Positions 21,851 to 33,349 are shown, counted from the first letter of the stretch. The stretch is DNA of 64,000 nucleotides from Acanthosepion esculentum (GCA_964036315.1 OZ038509.1:27054022-27118021), one strand, 5' to 3'. Made by a program: numbers and translations. The notes: generated by a model from the letters alone, not told the origin.

Positions 21851-23795
21851 CCACCACAGAAAACGTGATACTTAAGGTTTCAAATTAATTTTGAAAAATA
21901 TTTTTGAAGCTTTTATTTTAGTTTTAATTTAAAGCTAATAGATTAAATTTAATATTTCCAGTAAGCAAAATACTTTGCTCTATTTCAAAAACTAATTTAA
22001 ATTGACTGGAAGAAATTTTTCTTTTTTTTCTCTAAAATAACTGATTAGCACCCCTTTTCTAGATGTCTTTTGTCGCAATGTAATTGTCTTTATTAAAAAA
22101 TCTTCCAAAAATAAAATATACTCTTCTGAAACTTCATTTGATGAATATTAGCTGATTTAAAGTATAATTAATCTGATGTGAAACAAATATTATTTAATTT
22201 ATGTTTAAAATATTGCAGAAATTCATTTTTTTTAAAACAGCAATAGCTGCTTATATGTTGGACAGTTTGATGATAGATGGATGTTTATCTAAAGTTGTTC
22301 TATGGAGGCTTTAGCCATAAAAATTGAATATAACATAAGTGCCTTTTGTATATAATTTTTAAGTACTTGGTAATCTCAAAAATTTAAGAAAATATTCTCC
22401 ATAACTGCTCTCTATTAACCACCACAAGGATCCATCCCTGCATCCCATTAGAATGTCTGAAGCCCAACTTCTCGAGAGCTCCTCTCTGCGGCTGCTCAGT
22501 CTCACGCTGTCCGCTGACCTGAGATGGAACAAATACATCGAGTCAATTGCTTCATCCACCGCAAGGAAAGTTGGCTCCCTATGCCGGGCCAAGAAATTTT
22601 TCTCCCCAGAATTGATCCTCCAAATCTATAAATCAACCATTCGCCCTTGCATGGAGTATTGCTGCCATATATGGTCTGGAGCCCCTGCTGTTTGCCTCAG
22701 GGTTCTTGATAAGATTCAGAGACGGATATACAATGTAATTGGCCCTGATCTGTCATCTCGTCTGCAGTCGCTCTCTCACAGACGTGCCGTTGCCTCGCTC
22801 TGTCTTTTTTACAAATACTTTCATGGTAATTGCTCCGATGAGCTGCTTTCGCTGGTTCCCAGGCCTCATGAATTTAAACGTCCTACGAGGCTGGCATCCC
22901 GTTCCCACCCCTTCACCGTTGAAACTGTTAGATGTAGATGTCTCTTCTACTCCAATAGCTTCATGTCCTGCACATCTCACCTGTGGAACTCCCTTAATTA
23001 TTCCTGTTTCCCTGACAAATATAATCTCCAACTATTTAAGTGTAACATCAATTGACATCTCCAGTTGCCTTGATCTATCCACTTCCCTTCTCCACATACT
23101 TTCATCTTTCATTCCTAGCTGCTCTCGCTCCAAATCTTCTGTAACCCCCTTGCCTTGATCGATCCACTATCTTTCTCCACATCCTCTCCTTTACCGTTCA
23201 TATCTGCTTTTCCTCCAAACCTTCTATAACCCCTTGCGTGCTAGTGGCTTCCAGCCTTGCTTGGGGTGAAAAAAAAAAAAAAAAAAAAAAAAATATTTTT
23301 ATTGAATTTTAGATACTTTCTGACTTTAAATTTACTATAGTCATCACTCTTATTTTCTGATAATGTTGTGCATCTACAAAAATTGGCATGTTTATACATA
23401 AAAAAAAAATTCAAAATTCTTATATAAATATTGGTGTTTGATGATTTGTACTTAACTTTTTCATTTATGATTAGTAAATATAGTTTTTACTTAATAATAT
23501 CTAAAAGGCTGAATACAGAATTTTAAAAGATTTAAACTTAATGAATTTTTCTAATTAAAATTAAAAAAAAATGAAAACAATTCTTGTAAAAATTCATTCA
23601 TAAGTGTCCTTAATATATCTTATTTATAAAAGCAATTAAAAGCTTTTCTAATTAAATAATGTCATAGTTTTATTACATTTTTTTTATTTTATGATTCAGA
23701 GCAGATTTTCAGTAAATGGTGTTTCTGTTTAACAGAAACAAATTGAAGATTTAAATTCTCCAAGGACTCCTGCTTTTAACTAATATAAATATGAA
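21843..23795. repeat. Dispersed 1.05-kb repeat E, copy E1, carrying a LINE insertion
   Basis: Removing 22404-23295 leaves about 1.06 kb that aligns throughout with 35130-36535. Shared landmarks are TTGAAGCTTTTATTTTAGTT (21906), TAATATTTCCA.TAAGCAAAAT, TTTTTAAGTACT, TTATTGAATTTTA.ATA, ATGATTAGTAAATATAGT and GAGCAGATTTTCAGTAA (23699). A third partial copy is at 61345-61500. The repeat is non-coding and of unknown class. Confidence 0.75.
22404..23295 (+). mobile_element. LINE (jockey/CR1-like) 5'-truncated copy with A-tail
   Basis: The copy begins within the end of the reverse transcriptase palm (SINHHKDPSLHPIRMSEAQL at 22410) and runs in one open frame to a stop at 23055. Thumb motifs seen: LTLSADLRWNKYIESIA, IYKSTIRPCMEYCCHIWSG, RRAVASLCLFYKYFHG and the terminal TSHLWNSLN. 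A 215-bp 3' untranslated region follows, then about 23 A residues (23271-23293). The open frame suggests this is one of the younger insertions. Palm catalytic residues are absent because of truncation. Confidence 0.85.
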
Positions 23796-25461
23796 GAGGG
23801 TGGAATTTTAATTTCTTGAAATTTGATAAGTGGGGGTAACATATATAACAAAATTAAAAGTAAAAAAATAAATAAGAATAATTTAATTCATTTGTGAATA
23901 AATCCTGTAAATTTCATTAAAATCCAAAAATTATTTGATTTTTGAAAGAATTTCCAAATTAATGTGTTTTTTGCTGAAAAAAAAAAAAAAAATAAAGATG
24001 CTAAATTCTTCATAATAATCTTTAGCCTTACCTGTTGACTCAAGAAAACAAAAAATTTTAACCAAAATTTTTAAACATGTTAGAAAGGATTAAAAAAATT
24101 TAATAAAATAATTAATAATTACTTTGTTATTATTAAGAGGAAAGACCAAACATTTTCATGATAAAACTTTGTTTTGATCAAGTTTGGTGCCTTTTTCATC
24201 CTGGTATACTCATTCTTTAGTGAATTTTTGAAGATACCTAGATGTCATTAAATATGATCTGTAGAAACATTTCAATATTTATGTGAATAATTAAAAACTA
24301 AGTATTGTTTTTAAACATTTTTTTTTATGAAAAAGAGTAACTGAAAAATATCATTTAAAATAAATAATATACAAATAATCAACAAAAATAAAAAAGACTG
24401 TCATTAAAGGCAGAAAGAAATTTAATAATTTTATGCAAGAATGCATTTATTTATATTGTTATATGACAATGTTTTAATGTTGGGAATATGTTATCGGCAT
24501 TGTGGGCAATATCAAATTTTGTCATTTTTGGTTATCCATACTTTAACTGTCCCTTGAGATACTTGATAATTTAAGTGGAATTTCATCACATGATTAAGTA
24601 AAGCTGAAGTGTGTCATTTTGTCCATGACAAAATGATGGACACTGACATAATATATATATATATATATTATATATATTTATTTAATTATATATAAAGCTA
24701 ATTTGAATTTTTCAATCTCAAGTATGAAAAAAAAAAAAAAAAATCTTCAAACTGAAAAATTGCTAAAATGCAAAATTAAATTCTTAAGAATATAAGAATT
24801 CCTCAAAGCAAAAAACTAAAAGACAAATAAAAAAATCCTCAAAACCAAAAAAAGATTCATAAATTAAGAAAAATAAAAAAATAAACACACAATTTTAGAA
24901 GTTTTAAAATTCCTAAAACAACAAAAAAAAAAAATGATATAATTTTGTGAGAAGTAATTTCTAAAATATTTTAGGGAGGAGATAAAAAAAATAAAGGTAA
25001 GTGATGTTTCCCTGAACCCCTGAAACACATTTTACTCAGCTTCCTATATGTTCTTAGATATTTGTTTTTTTGTTTTTTTTCAACAATGTATCATACATCA
25101 AGTGTTTTGCTTCTTGATCATCAGTTATCAACAGCTGGTACATGTGAGATTAAGGAAAATAAAAAATAAAAAAAGAAAGTCACTTAAAGTTTTTAAGCAA
25201 ACTTAAAGCTTGGTAAGATAGATCGATAAAGATAGTGGAATGAAAGCATCAGCAAATACTTGCCATCAACCAATATTAACCTGGACTATAAAGAAGAATT
25301 CCTGAAGAAGCCCATGGAAATAGGTAGAAACAGTTCTACATCTTAGATGTATGAGATATTCTGTGCTTTTCTTATTTTTTTTTTTTTTAAATTTTATTTT
25401 AAATGCAAACCATTCAGGTCATTCATCCCAGTCTAATGTATGGAGGTGGGCAATAATGGCT
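23796..25461. other. AT-rich sequence with HTRA2 3' flank
   Basis: It is very AT-rich, with poly-A and TA runs (24648-24670). No repeat or gene is recognised until the HTRA2 stop codon. A minus-strand AATAAA lies at 25393-25398, 64 bp after that stop, and could be its polyadenylation signal. Confidence 0.4.
25393..25398 (-). terminator. Possible HTRA2 polyadenylation signal
   Basis: A canonical AATAAA on the minus strand lies 64 bp past the stop codon. In such AT-rich DNA it may be fortuitous; transcript ends would decide. Confidence 0.3.
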
Positions 25462-25627
25462 TCAATTGACAACTTCTGGCTGGACAACCACCTGGAAAGT
25501 TTGGTGTCGTCTGCAAACAGTCAAAGTTAATGACTGTCCAGATTCAATGGCCCTGTACACATCCGAAGATTCAGTTGCAGCTTTACCATTGACAGAGACA
25601 ATAACATCCCCTTCCCTAAGATCAGCC
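25462..25627 (-). CDS. HTRA2: HTRA2-type serine protease, last coding exon (PDZ C-terminal half)
   Basis: HTRA2/Omi is a trimeric serine protease of the mitochondrial intermembrane space, used in protein quality control and apoptosis. This exon follows a clear acceptor (TTTTTACAG) at 25628-25629. It supplies the last base of a codon shared with the previous exon, then ADLREGDVIVSVNGKAA, DVYRAIESGQSLTLTV and a terminal VVVQPEVVN before TGA at 25462. The LR-GD-I-VNG core is the second half of the HtrA PDZ domain, with the carboxylate-loop side encoded by the exon at 30517. The protein ends a few residues after the PDZ, as in animal HTRA2. No frameshift or stop disturbs it. HTRA1/3 are less likely because the joined exons match HTRA2 more closely, notably the SPSIL-like and SPA segments. 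Confidence 0.9.
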
Positions 25628-25834
25628 CTGTAAAAAGAAAAAAAAAAAGAATAAAAGGAGATTTTAAATTTAAAAAAAAAAAATTTAGTTGTTGTGCGCA
25701 TATTTTTTGTTCTCCATTTGATCAGAAGAGAGAGAAGCCCTTTTTTGTTATATTTTTTTTACATCCACCATTTTTCAGTAGATTTTATTCTTGACCTTGT
25801 TTTTCCTCCTTTATATATATATAAATTTTTTTTT

Positions 25835-26136
25835 TTAAGCGTATCACCCCAAGCAAGGCTGGAAGCCACTGGCACGCAAGAGGTTACAGAAGGTTTGGAG
25901 GAAGAGCAGATAGGAGTGATAAAGGAGAGGATGTGGAGAAAGATAGTGGATCGATCAAGGCAAGGGGATTACAGAAGATTTTGAGTGAGAGCAGATAGGA
26001 ATGAAAGGTGAAAGGATGTGGAGAAGGGAAGTGGATAGATCAAGGCAACTGGAGATGTCAATTGACGTTACACTTAAATAGTTGGAGATTGTATTTGTCA
26101 GGGAAACAGGAATAAGGAAGGGAGTTCCACAGGCGA

Positions 26137-26142
<6 letters not shown>
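25835..26142 (-). mobile_element. LINE 3' fragment in the last HTRA2 intron
   Basis: Reading from the right on the minus strand, the sequence matches the 3' end of the copy at 22980-23270: CCTGTGGAACTCCC, TTCCTGTTTCCCTGACAAA, ending GGCTTCCAGCCTTGCTTGGG. It is oriented with the host gene. Its 5' truncation point is exactly the start of a CA run. Confidence 0.8.

Positions 26143-26178
<36 letters not shown>
26138..26178. repeat. CA microsatellite
   Basis: About 20 AC units adjoin the truncated 5' end of the LINE fragment. Confidence 0.9.
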
Positions 26179-26179
<1 letters not shown>

Positions 26180-27428
26180 TAGCCAGTCCCTTGGAAGTGC
26201 AGTTACTGCACTCATGCATTAGTGGGCGCGGGGCACTCAACCCTACACACCTCAATCCATGTATACTGGTCGCCATTTCTCAACTTTTCTCGGCCACCAT
26301 GGAATCCTTCTTATTAAGTACCCAATCACAAACTCGGCTGAGATCCGTCCAAGGAGAGTGGAAAAATACAACCCAAAATAAACATGAAGAAAAGTGGAGA
26401 AAAATCCCCACAACAAATATGAAGAATACATAAACGCATATCAATCAACAAAGCAAACACGCAAAAGCAGTGGACCTGTAAACCCTACAATGGTCAACGA
26501 TCATTTCAAGATTATGCAAGGTTAAAAATATATATTAATATATTATAATTCATAATATAGGTTTTACTTAATTAGCTTCAAATGTTGAATGTATAACTAA
26601 TTCTAATTTCTATTTTCCCATCTTTACACTATATTAATTTTATCTTATAAATTGTCCACCCCCGTTCTGTCACCCATGAAATAAAAATAATTGTATGGAA
26701 AATAAGCATTTATGTACATCAAATCATCTTTAAATCAAGTGGCAGCAGAAGAATTATCGTTGAACTTTTAAAAAGGTAAGCTTAAATATTAATGCAATAC
26801 TTAAATGCAGCAATCAATTTTGAGTTCTTCTGTAGTTTATTGATGCCTATCATATCTACTCCTCCCTATTGTGATGATGGCCAAACCAGGAGTCCTCCGC
26901 AGGAGTTAGCTTAAATACTGCCTGATAGGGCAGCTTTTAAGCTAGTTCATGATAAAACGTGCACTGCAATTTTGGATACAAAAGGAAAATAAAAGTTACC
27001 CCCCTTGAACCATGAAAGCAGTGATAATGGCTAGTATAATATATTTATATATATTTTAAACCTTGCTTAATCTGGCGACCCTGAATCTGAGCTCAACGAA
27101 AATCATTCCCTGCACCTAAATTTTCTAGGGCTTTTGAATGAGCTACGAATCATTGAAAGTGGGAGTGGGAGTGGAGGAGTTGCTTGGATGCACACACAAA
27201 CACTGTACTTTATATATAAGATGTTGTGTGCAGATTTTGAAAGCTTTAATAAAAATACAAAAACAAGTTAGCATTTTGGAAAATCTGACACATTTGCTAA
27301 TCTGTGATTGTCAAATAGAAATCTTTATTTAATCCAGTGATTATGTGGTTTTGTTTTGTTTTATCTGTAAAGTGGAAGGCCTTTTTCTCAGATATCCCAA
27401 ACCAAACCTATTATTCAATCCTTTAGGG
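26179..27428. other. HTRA2 intron, no feature recognised
   Basis: This is intron sequence of ordinary AT content. No conserved reading frame, tRNA or repeat relation to the rest of the window was seen. Confidence 0.35.
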
Positions 27429-28254
27429 CATACATGTCCAAAGTTCAGCCTGAGATCAAATTTCATATGGCCCCAAATCTCTGTCATAGAATGTATCACT
27501 TACAGCCTGCCAGTGTTATCAATCAGAATATGTAAAGTACACACCCAAGAAATGCAATTTTATGTTTTACCAAAAGATGGCAGTAGCACTGTGTAGCTGC
27601 TCTCTGGTGTTGTGACTCTGATCTCAGTTTTTCCTGCCAATTTCTAAAATCAATGCCTTTGAACCAGATCTGGTCTATATATGGCAGTCCAGATCTCAGT
27701 ATCAGCCTTCACATTAGTGCAGGCAAGTTATTCGTTTTGGTCATCTGAGATGAATAAATTCTAAAATCTTAATGAATTAAATTTGTTTTGTGTTGGTCAA
27801 AATCAGTTATAAATATATCTGGACACTTGGACTTGTGTCACTTTATGTTTTCTACTTCTTTATAAGATGAATGTTGGTGTTATGTTCCTATTCATATGTT
27901 TTTAACTTAAAAGTTAACAGACAACATTAATTACCAATAATATGTAATGTTTAAGATTAACCTGAAATATATTATAGCTCCCTGGAAGTTTTTCTCAAAC
28001 ATATTTTAATTAAGCTTATATGGGCTTCAGATATGACAGGCTGAGTGATTTTGGTAAGACCTGTTTAAATTTATTTGTTATCCATGGGAAGAAATGATAA
28101 TATGCCATTTGCAATAAAATTTTCATAGACAATTCATTTGCATTTAATTTTAATGGTTCAAAGAGTGCCAAGCAGAATGGTTGGCCCTCACACATATTCA
28201 CCTTATCAAATCTGACCCTCTTTGAAAAAAGGTTTTGACACCCCTGCTTTAGGC
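27421..28254. mobile_element. hAT-type non-autonomous element with 8-bp target duplication
   Basis: CTTTAGGG (27421-27428) and CTTTAGGC (28247-28254) flank an 818-bp body. The left end is CATACATGTCCAAAGTTC and the reversed right end is CAGGGGTGTCAAAACC: the CA...TGTC-AAA pattern of hAT termini. The body contains GCCCCAAATCTCTGTC and other GC-richer pieces but no transposase frame. Confidence 0.7.
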
Positions 28255-28359
28255 TATGTTGTTCTCATTCCTTCATCTCTTACTTCTGTTGTCTTTAAGA
28301 AATTTCAGGATCCATAGTCAATTCTTCCTCAAGATAGCCAGCTGATTTCCCAAAGAAAA

Positions 28360-28800
28360 AGAAGACAGGGGAAAAGAGAAAAAAGGAAGGGGGAGGAGAA
28401 GAAGAAATGGGGAATAAAGAAGAAGAAAGGAGAAAGAAGAAGAAGAAAAGGGGAAGAAGAAGAAGAAAAGGGGGAAAGAAGAAGAAGAAAAGGGGAAGAA
28501 GAAGAAGAAAAGGGGGAAAGAAGAAGAAGAAAAAGGAAAGAAGAAGAAGAAAAAGGAAAGAAGAAGAAGAAAAGGGGAAAGAAGAAAAGGAAAGATGAAG
28601 AAGAAAGGGGGAAAGAAGAAGAAGAAAAGGAAAGATGAAGAAGAAAAGGGAAAGGGGGAAGAAGAAGAAGAAAGGGGGAAGAAGAAGAAGAAAGGGGGAA
28701 GAAGAAGAAGAAGAAGAAGAAAGGGGAAAGAAGAAAAGGGGAAAAAAGATGAAGGAAGGGGGAAGAAGAAGAAAGGTGGAAGACAAGGAAAGAAAGAAAT
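28360..28800. repeat. 430-bp purine tract, AAG-rich with G runs
   Basis: The plus strand is almost pure A/G: AAG triplets interleaved with AAAAGGGG and GAAGATGAAG. The six frames stay open only because of composition. The HTRA2 pre-mRNA strand is therefore a 430-base C/U tract. Mirror-symmetric purine runs can adopt triplex DNA; that is a property of the class, not shown here. Confidence 0.9.
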
Positions 28801-29342
28801 TAACAATTTTAAATGAGGAGTTTCCACCTAAAAGATGTAGATTATAAAGATTGTGTTGCACCAGTTTTTAATATGGGTACCTGCTGGAAAAAAAACAAAA
28901 AAACAAAACGGTCTGTCAAAAGGATGCTTTTTCTCTTGACATCACTATTACTTTAGACTTCCTGGACAAATTTTATTGTTTCCAAAATCTTAATAAAGTC
29001 CAAACATATGAAACTGAATTTATGCATTCTTTTTTTTATTGAGAATCAAACGTTATTTATTTTATTAGATTTTTTATTTACAAATTTATAAATATATGTG
29101 AACCAATTACAATTCAATATTTATCATATTTTAAAGAAATAATTATGAAAACAAAATTTTTTAATTCAACATTTATTAAAAAAAAAGAAAATTTTTCATA
29201 ATTTTTTGTAAAAAAAAAAAAAAATTTTCCAGGCATTTCTTTCTTTTACTTAACCAACATAAATTCAGTAGAATAGCTTGTAAACATCTAGATTTTTGTA
29301 TTTTTTTCTCAAGAATTAACAACAATGTTAAACACACACAGA

Positions 29343-29344
<2 letters not shown>
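28801..29344. other. HTRA2 intron, AT-rich, no feature
   Basis: Nothing recognised beyond homopolymer runs. Confidence 0.35.

Positions 29345-29380
<36 letters not shown>
29345..29380. repeat. TA microsatellite
   Basis: About 18 TA units immediately left of the Tc1-like element. Confidence 0.9.
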
Positions 29381-29386
<6 letters not shown>

Positions 29387-29944
29387 CCCCCCTTGTGCAA
29401 ATTAATTGAAACAAAACGAATAATTCCATTATTATTTACTTTTTTTTCCAAATGAAACATGACCCAGTGCACATGTTAGTATTTCATATGTCCATTCCAC
29501 AAAGTCATTCCTTGCAGATTAACCACAGATTCTTGATTGGATTTGAATCGGGAGAGTTTCCGGGCCAGTCTATAATATTTTGATTTGCTCACTGGTAAGG
29601 CTTGCCAGTATGTTCGTGAAGCATTACAATTTTCATACACTTCCTTGGAGTAATGACCATCACAGACAATGGCTGTAGGACAACTAATCAACAGATGAGA
29701 CAATAGTGTCTGGGTGTGATGAAAATCTGATGCAATCACAGATGATGAATATTTTTCAAGGCCAAACAAATTTCGTCATACACCCCAAAAATAGATTCAT
29801 ATTACTGCACACCACTGCAAATGACCTAATCTGAGTTAAAAATAGAAATCAATTACACCCTGTCAATTTAGTGGGTCTAAAACTGACTGTATGGTGAAAG
29901 AAAGGAAACTAAAGTCATTGTTTCAATTAATTTGCACAAGGGTG
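29381..29944 (-). mobile_element. Tc1-like element, copy 1, internally degraded
   Basis: The left end contains CTTGTGCAAATTAATTGAAA (29392) and the right end contains TTCAATTAATTTGCACAAG (29923), an inverted repeat of about 26 bp. TA follows at 29945. Inside, minus-strand fragments read SDFHHTQTLLSHLLISCP and RLARKLSRFKSNQESVVN; the latter is the region around the Tc1 'PGNSPDSNPIEN' motif with a frame change. The body is under half of a normal Tc1 transposase. A related copy is at 41573-42312. Confidence 0.75.
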
Positions 29945-30516
29945 TACTTATTCAACTGTTTAATGACAAGAACAGTGCTTAATACTTTTGTTGGCAATTC
30001 GGGGTTGAGAAAAAAAAAGAAAGAAAAAAAGATGCATAAATCTGGTTTAATATTTTTGGGTTTTATTAAAATTCTAAAAACAGCTTTTTAAAGCAACAAA
30101 AATTGCTGAGAGAATATGCAGTAATAGTGGTGTCAAGAGAAGAAAAAAACAACATCTTTTTGACACACACAAACCGTTATTTTGTGGGTACATTTGTTAA
30201 ACTTTTAGCACTCTGTAGGTGACCATTTTCAACAAGCAAAATGTTAGTCTTGCCAATGCAAGTTGAATTTGAATTTCTTGGTTGTGTAGTCATATCCTTC
30301 TATGGCAACACCTAAAACAGTCTAAACTGAAATTGAGAACCAGGCTGCTGCAATTTCAAATATATAGAACTAATATATAAAACACTATATTCTGAGGGGA
30401 TTCCATATACAGTAAAAAGGGAAGTAATATTTATAAATGATGCAGGGTGCTAAATGTTAAACTTTACCCATTCTTTTTATTTCATGTGCTGATTTGAATT
30501 GACAAGAGAAACTTAC
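29945..30516. other. HTRA2 intron, no feature
   Basis: Nothing is recognised. A donor site begins at 30516 on the minus strand. Confidence 0.35.
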
Positions 30517-30700
30517 TGATCAGCAGGCGATCCCATGACAACTTTATGGATGAAGATACCATTATCTACATTAGGGAAGTCAGGTAGACGTTGTTTCAGA
30601 GTGAATAGAATTGAAGGAATGAGAGTCAGCATGGTGATTCCAATGTAGTGTCGAGGTTCTCCTCCCCAAGGAGGCTTTCCACCAAACCAGGATCTGGGAG
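30517..30700 (-). CDS. HTRA2: HTRA2-type serine protease, penultimate coding exon (linker and PDZ N-terminal half)
   Basis: A 184-bp exon lies between an acceptor (TTTTCTCAG at 30701-30709) and a donor (GTAAGT at 30511-30516), both on the minus strand. It starts with two bases completing a codon and ends with two bases of the next, so it joins in phase with both neighbours. The product reads [14 protein letters not shown], a protease-PDZ linker longer than and different from mammalian HTRA2. Then comes [16 protein letters not shown], the YIG-x-MLTL start of the HTRA2 PDZ, and [14 protein letters not shown]. The 'IHKV..GSPA' block forms the peptide-binding side of the PDZ. There are no stops or gaps. 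Confidence 0.93.
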
Positions 30701-31018
30701 CTGAGAAAACCAAAAAACAGAATTTTTAAATCATACAACTAAAAATTTTGAAATATTTTCTTTGTGTAAAATGCAGGAAAAAATGCATTAGTCATGCTCA
30801 CAAAATCATAAAAAAGCACAACAAAACAAGTCATTTATGAAATATTTAGGCCATAATTAAATATATTGGTGAAATTTACAGTTCAGCAGGTGATCACTAA
30901 AAAACATAATAAATGAAAATACCATTATCTATATTATAACAAGTGCAATAAAAATGTTCATTGGTAAAATGTTTATTGCATAATTTGGTCATAATGTTTT
31001 ACCTGCAGACCTATAATT

Positions 31019-31790
31019 ATGACTCTCACACAACCCGTACGTGACTGTTTTATAGCTCTCACTCGACCTGCACACCTGTCTTATGACTCTCACTTGATCT
31101 GCATGCCCTATTTTACAGCTCTCACTCAACCTGCATGCCCTGTTTTTACAGCTCTCACTCAACCTGCATGCCCCATTTTTACGGCTCTCATTCAACCTGC
31201 ATGCCCCGTTTTTACGGCTCTCACTTGACCTGCATGCCCCGTTTTTACGGCTCTCACTCGACCTGCATGTTCCGTTTTTAAGGCTCTCACTCGACCCGCA
31301 TGCCCCATTTTTACGGCTCTCACTCGACCCGCATGCCCCGTTTTTACGGCTCTCACTCGACCCGCATGCCCCGTTTTTACGGCTCTCACTCGACCCGCAT
31401 GCCCCGTTTTTACGGCTCTCACTCGACCCGCATGCCCCGTTTTTACGGCTCTCACTCGACCCGCATGCCCCGTTTTTACGGCTCTCACTCGACCCGCATG
31501 CCCCGTTTTTACGGCTCTCACTCGACCCGCATGCCCCGTTTTTACGGCTCTCACTCGACCCGCATGCCCCGTTTTTACGGCTCTCACTTAACCTGCATGC
31601 CCCGTTTTTATGGCTCTCACTCAACCTGCATGTTCTGTTTTTACAGCTCTCACTCGACCTGCATGCTTCGTTTTTACAGCTCTCACTCGACCTGCATGAC
31701 CTGTTTTTACAGCTCTCTCTCAACATATTTCAGTTGTCTTATGACTCACTTGATGTGTACACGCTGTTTTATGGCTCTCACTTGACCTGC
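31019..31790. repeat. 33-bp minisatellite, about 23 units
   Basis: The unit runs CTCACTCGACCCGCATGCCC then CGTTTTTACGG. Central units (31290-31590) are virtually identical; outer ones diverge (TTGACCTGCA, ACAGCTCTC). Since 33 is divisible by three and the unit lacks stops in several frames, frames of up to 245 codons arise on both strands (minus: an 11-residue ESRKNGACGSS repeat). I regard these as accidental. Confidence 0.9.
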
Positions 31791-32305
31791 ACTCCTTGTT
31801 TTGTGAAGACTCAGTGACAAGGTCAATGGTCAGAGTGAGTGTAGGCAGACCAAGATATAGTTTCACACTGAGTGTCAGTCTGCCTTGCCACACTGCCTCT
31901 CAGCCATCAATTTCAGGCTTTTAATAGACAGCCTGTGTATTTTCCAATTTCCATGTCCTTCCACTCTGGGTACATATTTTAGCAATGTCTTTATGCATGA
32001 AAACATCTCCAGGCACAAGGCGAACAAGCTACCCATGTTGTACCCCTCCAGCAGAACAATTGGTAGCTGTACTTTGTTGCTGTAATTGTTACAGTAACCA
32101 TGGCAACTGGGATGAGAACAATGATAATCACTCTGCAGAGTTTTCACTTGAGTGCTATCATCTCAGTGGATGGATGAAGAGTGTCATGGTTGACTGGCTG
32201 CTTGTGGAGAGGGAAGAATAAAAGGAAGACGAGAGGGAGATGATGGCAGACAAATTGAAATACAAACATTAGCAGACAGAGTAAAGCAAGGAATTCATTA
32301 GCAAA
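31791..32305. other. Unassigned higher-complexity intron sequence
   Basis: This stretch is less AT-rich and shows no match elsewhere in the window. A minus-strand frame of 90 codons (31875-32147) has no recognised motif and no convincing splice pair. Confidence 0.3.
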
Positions 32306-32306
32306 G

Positions 32307-32309
<3 letters not shown>

Positions 32310-32340
<31 letters not shown>
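32310..32340. repeat. CA microsatellite
   Basis: About 14 CA units next to the first GGGTGCGATGG terminus. Confidence 0.9.
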
Positions 32341-32342
<2 letters not shown>

Positions 32343-33300
32343 GGGTGCGATGGATAAATTGTCATCTATATTACGCAAAAATGAAAACAACACTGACATC
32401 TCATTTTAACAGATATATAGGGTGCGATGGGTAAATTGTCATCTAAATTACGCAAAAATGAAAATAAAACTGACATCTCATTTTAACAGATATATTTACC
32501 AAAATTACACAAAAACATCTTGAAATACTAAAGAGTAAATTTATTTAATAAAATCGACATTGTCTTCAACCACGGCCCCTAGACAACTTTGAAATCTGCA
32601 ACTTTTCTGGACAGTCTCCTTGTTTAAGTTGGTGAATACAGCTATAATCCTTGACTTCAGTTCATCTTTGGTATTAGGAGTGTTTTTGGTTTTTTACCTT
32701 CATAACTAAATTATCATCTAAATTATGCAAAAATCAAAATAACACCGACATCTCATTTTAACAGATATACAGGGTGCGATGGCTAAATTGTCATCTAAAT
32801 TACACAAAAATGAAAATAAATCTGACATCTCATTTTAACAGATATATTTACCAAAATTACACAAAAAATATCTTGAAATACTAAAGAGTAAATTAAAATA
32901 GACATTGGCTTCAACCATGGCTTTCAGACGACTTTGGAATCTCCTGGAACTCTTCTGGACGGTCTCCTTGTTTAAGTTGGTGAATGCTGACATAATCTTT
33001 GTGTTCAGTTCATCTTTGGTTTTACAAGGAGTTTTGTTGGACTCTTGTTCAACTAAATCAAGGGGGTTGCAGTCTAGGGAGTTAGGTGGCTGGATGTAAG
33101 GGGTGATGTGGTTGCAGACAGTCATGACTACTTGTGTGGCAGTGTACAGATTCCTTTGGCAAGACATAGGGTCTTCCAGTAGTCAACCTCTTGACCCAGG
33201 GCAGCACCACCTCCTCAAGGCACTTGATGTAGTCCTCTGTGTTGAGTTTGAGACACTGTGGGAAGATGACTCTCCACAGATTCCTTTTCTTAATTATTTA
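32341..33300 (-). mobile_element. Tc1/mariner-superfamily fragments with three repeated termini
   Basis: The terminus GGGTGCGATGG-TAAATTGTC occurs three times in the same orientation: about 32343, 32420 and 32770. Each is followed by ATTTTAACAGATATA about 75 bp on. Two bodies carry the same transposase C-terminus on the minus strand: a short one at 32530-32690 and a longer one at 32835-33290, where PYIQPPNSLDCNPLDLV, ELNTKIMSAFTNLNKETV and RRFQSRLKAMVEANVYF are readable. The pattern suggests insertion of one copy beside another plus deletions. Only C-terminal coding sequence remains. Confidence 0.7.
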
Positions 33301-33349
33301 TGAACTAATATAGATTCTTGGGAAAGATAGATTCCAGTTGCCTTCTCCA

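Noticed and set aside
28295..28861. Frames of 169-188 codons on the minus strand over the purine tract
   Set aside because: The translation is only F, S, L and P from C/T repeats.
31290..31590. Regularly spaced identical repeats that could suggest a CRISPR array
   Set aside because: There are no unique spacers; it is a simple tandem minisatellite in animal DNA.
30989..31785. Long frames over the 33-bp repeat (up to 245 codons)
   Set aside because: The period is a multiple of three and the unit has no stops in several frames on both strands, so openness is automatic.
31875..32147. 90-codon minus-strand frame as a possible extra HTRA2 exon
   Set aside because: It would fall between exons that already join in phase at a conserved position, and it matches no part of the family.
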